Shown piece by piece: positions 62,257-64,000 of a DNA stretch of 64,000 nucleotides; position 1 is the first letter of the stretch, and each line of letters opens with the position of its first letter. Source of the stretch: Prevotellaceae bacterium (lineage in GTDB: Bacteria; Bacteroidota; Bacteroidia; Bacteroidales; Bacteroidaceae). Location: positions 13,158 to 77,157 of the forward strand of contig JABZLB010000011.1 of assembly GCA_015256945.1 (NCBI GenBank), written 5' to 3'. Under the pieces are notes generated by a model, which made no database searches, was not told where the DNA came from, and saw nothing but the letters and a program-made list of their open reading frames with translations. The translations under genes were made by a program, and so were the position numbers.

Positions 62257-62895
62257 CTATACATTAAGTTCAAATCTCATATTCTCATTTCCGTCAAGCA
62301 GTTGTTGTGTTCGTCCTATATTGCTCTCATAAATGTGTACATTAGCAAGGTTGAGTGTTATAGATTTCAAAGGAAGCTCTATCTGCCTAGACATCAAATA
62401 CAGATGATAGATGTCAGCCGGAAGGCCTAAATTTGCATCAGAACTGCGCTGATAGGCAGAAACGACAAGTTCTCCTTCGTTTATCTGGAACTGCACAAGG
62501 CTCAGGCATGGTACCTGGTTGCTCTCTGCATTAGTTTCTCCTAGAAACAGCACATAGTTCTTACTATTTCTCTTCTCGCGGTTTATCCTCGCAATGAGCG
62601 GAGGCAGCTTTGCAAAGTAAGTAGGATAACTGTTCACAAGTACGGAGCCACAATAGTCCCACCAGTTGATGCCGGCCTCTCGGTACTTCTCCACCTGCCG
62701 CTCACCCTGCATAAATAGCTGTAGTTCGTTCTTCAGTTTCTTGCGGGCAATGCCGTGACTCTCGAAAATGTCGAGTAGGTCGGCTGGCGACAACGAAAGC
62801 TGCTCATTCAGCAGGTACTTGATGTTACCTTTCTTGTTATGCTGCATCTTACCCGTGCGTATAATCTTCTCTAAAATGTTGTGGTACTTGTTCAT
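62257..62895 (-). CDS. Thymidylate-synthase-fold protein, putative dCMP hydroxymethylase
   Basis: A 212-residue thymidylate synthase homologue. Aligned by eye to E. coli ThyA, Cys130 is the nucleophile (Cys146), Glu57 the acid (Glu58), Arg150/Ser151 equal Arg166/Ser167, Asp153 equals Asp169, and VHIY (His187, Tyr189) equals THLY. The residue at the ThyA Asn177 position is Asp161, in LGLPADI; Asp here selects cytosine in T4 gp42 (Asp179). The phosphate-binding Arg21 and Arg126/127 are replaced by Lys21/22 and Lys-Asn, and the C-terminal tail is short. I infer dCMP or related hydroxymethylation; substrate is untested. Confidence 0.8.
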   Translation of the reverse strand: MNKYHNILEKIIRTGKMQHNKKGNIKYLLNEQLSLSPADLLDIFESHGIARKKLKNELQLFMQGERQVEKYREAGINWWDYCGSVLVNSYPTYFAKLPPLIARINREKRNSKNYVLFLGETNAESNQVPCLSLVQFQINEGELVVSAYQRSSDANLGLPADIYHLYLMSRQIELPLKSITLNLANVHIYESNIGRTQQLLDGNENMRFELNV

Positions 62896-62930
62896 AGTTT
62901 AATAGTATTTAATTGGTGTTTGAACAGTGT

Positions 62931-63767
62931 TTAACCAGTCTTTTTATAAAGCATTATATCTGTGTAGGTCGAGCTATAATTCATGTTAGCATTAAACTCT
63001 ACTTTTGTGCATTGCTCGAAAGGATTACCCATAGTTATATTCCTGCCTATCCAGTCACATAATTCTAAGATAGATGACTTATTACTTGTGAAATAGACAA
63101 AAGAGTGTCCAGAGAGAATAGTTAGTACATCAAGATAGTCAGCAAGCTTCCAGCACATCTTATATGTTCCAACATCTGTATTCAAGTATGGCGGATCAAT
63201 AAGAAATACTACATTCGAAGTATCTTTATATTGATTAAATACTTCTTTATAATCAGCTGAAACAATCGTTAAACCGTCCAAATAGTCGTTGCACTCAGGA
63301 TAGTCAGTTGTACGCACCCTATTATAGAGAGTCTCCTTACATATTTCCTCTATGTTCAAACAATATTTCATGGAAAACATTATAGAAGAAGATATGGTAA
63401 TAAAGTCGAGATATCCATAATACTTCTGATGTTCTATCAGACAAAGAAGGACCTCATCTCGTACATCTCCTGTTATTTGCTTCTGCTTTGGTATATGGTG
63501 TACAATATGCCTAAGTTTTGCAAGTAGTTCATTGGTTTGCGAGATATGCTCCAGGCGTAGTCTATAATCATCAAAATCATTATACACAACCTTCGAGTGT
63601 GGTTTCTCACACTTCGCAATATGCGATAACAAACCACTACCTCCGAATAAATCTACAAATGTAGTTCCGTCAGGGAACTGTTCTAACACCTTCTTAAACT
63701 CTTTTGCAAACATCCGCTTCTGTCCTACAAACGGTAACGGAGCTGAATAGTATTTTCTCTTTGTCAT
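62931..63767 (-). CDS. D12-class N6-adenine DNA methyltransferase
   Basis: A 278-residue Dam-like methyltransferase. APLPFVGQKRMF (about 9-20) is the N-terminal motif X region, FVDLFGGSGLLS (37-48) the SAM site, and DPPY (191-194) the catalytic motif. The order is that of the D12 class. The protein methylates adenine N6 in a short target, which cannot be predicted here. No restriction nuclease gene is adjacent in the window. It lies 35 bases before the TS-fold gene and is plainly more AT-rich than the core genes to its left, suggesting a phage or conjugative element. Confidence 0.9.
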   Translation of the reverse strand: MTKRKYYSAPLPFVGQKRMFAKEFKKVLEQFPDGTTFVDLFGGSGLLSHIAKCEKPHSKVVYNDFDDYRLRLEHISQTNELLAKLRHIVHHIPKQKQITGDVRDEVLLCLIEHQKYYGYLDFITISSSIMFSMKYCLNIEEICKETLYNRVRTTDYPECNDYLDGLTIVSADYKEVFNQYKDTSNVVFLIDPPYLNTDVGTYKMCWKLADYLDVLTILSGHSFVYFTSNKSSILELCDWIGRNITMGNPFEQCTKVEFNANMNYSSTYTDIMLYKKTG

Positions 63768-63817
63768 GATGCAAAGGTCGTAAGTTTACCTTACACTCTT
63801 AACAGCGCATATACTGT

Positions 63818-63946
63818 TTACACTGCAAATAAATTACAGTCAGTTTGAAAAAGTTTGATAAGTCCATACACCTTACGCTCACTGATAGCGTATTTTACAG
63901 CAAGAACTGCTACTATATAAGAAACTTTTTCACGATCTTTCAACAT
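63818..63946 (-). CDS. Small HTH-like protein (hypothetical)
   Basis: A 42-residue frame from the ATG at 63946; upstream TTG (63982) or GTG (63961) starts are possible within the same frame. The sequence AVLAVKYAISERKVYGLIK resembles the helix-turn-helix pattern of short regulators. It stops 50 bases before the methyltransferase gene and has the same direction. It could be a real small regulator of the element or the leftover of a larger gene. Confidence 0.4.
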   Translation of the reverse strand: MLKDREKVSYIVAVLAVKYAISERKVYGLIKLFQTDCNLFAV

Positions 63947-64000
63947 CTGGAAAAGCCACACTAATTTGACCCACCCTGTCAAAGTATTTTAGACCCAGTA

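Noticed and set aside
62257..62895. Chromosomal thymidylate synthase thyA
   Set aside because: The dUMP-selecting Asn is Asp, phosphate-binding Arg residues are changed, the protein is 50 residues short, and it is on a foreign-looking segment next to a phage-type methyltransferase.

Overview
The window reads as a contiguous piece of a Bacteroidales chromosome, most likely Prevotellaceae. The evidence is: promoters of the Bacteroidetes type (TAnnTTTG, some with an upstream TTG) in front of many genes; a one-piece tmRNA with the tag GENNYALAA; many SPII lipoproteins, TonB-dependent receptors and Bacteroidetes-only families (DUF4837, DUF4876, DUF4922, DUF5689, DUF6850, Porin_O_P); and a T9SS-type C-terminal domain. 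Family names come from reading the proteins, not from a database search.

Layout. 1-1.7 kb: thioredoxin reductase and a glutathione-peroxidase-like enzyme. 1.9-9.9 kb: a lipoprotein, then a group with an extracytoplasmic beta-beta-alpha-metal nuclease, two surface lipoproteins (OB-fold-like and DUF5689), a TonB-receptor-like barrel and, divergently, a secreted EEP nuclease/phosphatase; I read it as a candidate nucleic-acid scavenging locus, with the type B L31 gene inside it. 10-17 kb: UDG-like protein, uridine kinase, beta-propeller, phosphate-type porin, DUF308 membrane protein, histidine phosphatase and a low-complexity secreted protein. 17.3-32.7 kb: an exopolysaccharide/capsule locus with Wzi, two initiating sugar-phosphate transferases, three glycosyltransferases, deacetylase, polymerase, flippase, an acetyltransferase, a Wzz-like protein and an SLBB export protein. 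33.1 kb: tmRNA. 34.1-44.5 kb: one transcription unit with a TonB receptor, DUF4876 lipoprotein, DUF6850 barrel, T9SS-type propeller and secreted M16 peptidase, which resembles protein- or peptide-import systems of the Fus/PqqL kind. 45-61.9 kb: ordinary core genes (NCS2 permease, SDR, tRNA-His, secG, lptE, a sigma-54 activator, pdxA, DUF4837, rlmN, Nif3, zinc-ribbon protein) plus a DUF4922-SpoIID fusion beside an AmpG-like carrier. 62-64 kb: the edge of a foreign element.

The most unusual items are three. First, the element edge encodes a thymidylate-synthase-fold protein with Asp at the position that is Asn in ThyA, the signature of dCMP hydroxymethylases, directly behind a D12-class adenine methyltransferase gene; this suggests DNA base modification by a phage or conjugative element. 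Second, a family of 89-bp GC-rich paired palindromes recurs at four intergenic sites, with a fifth cut by the window start. Third, the TonB receptor/M16 peptidase operon and the nuclease locus both look like dedicated import systems whose substrates are not established from sequence.
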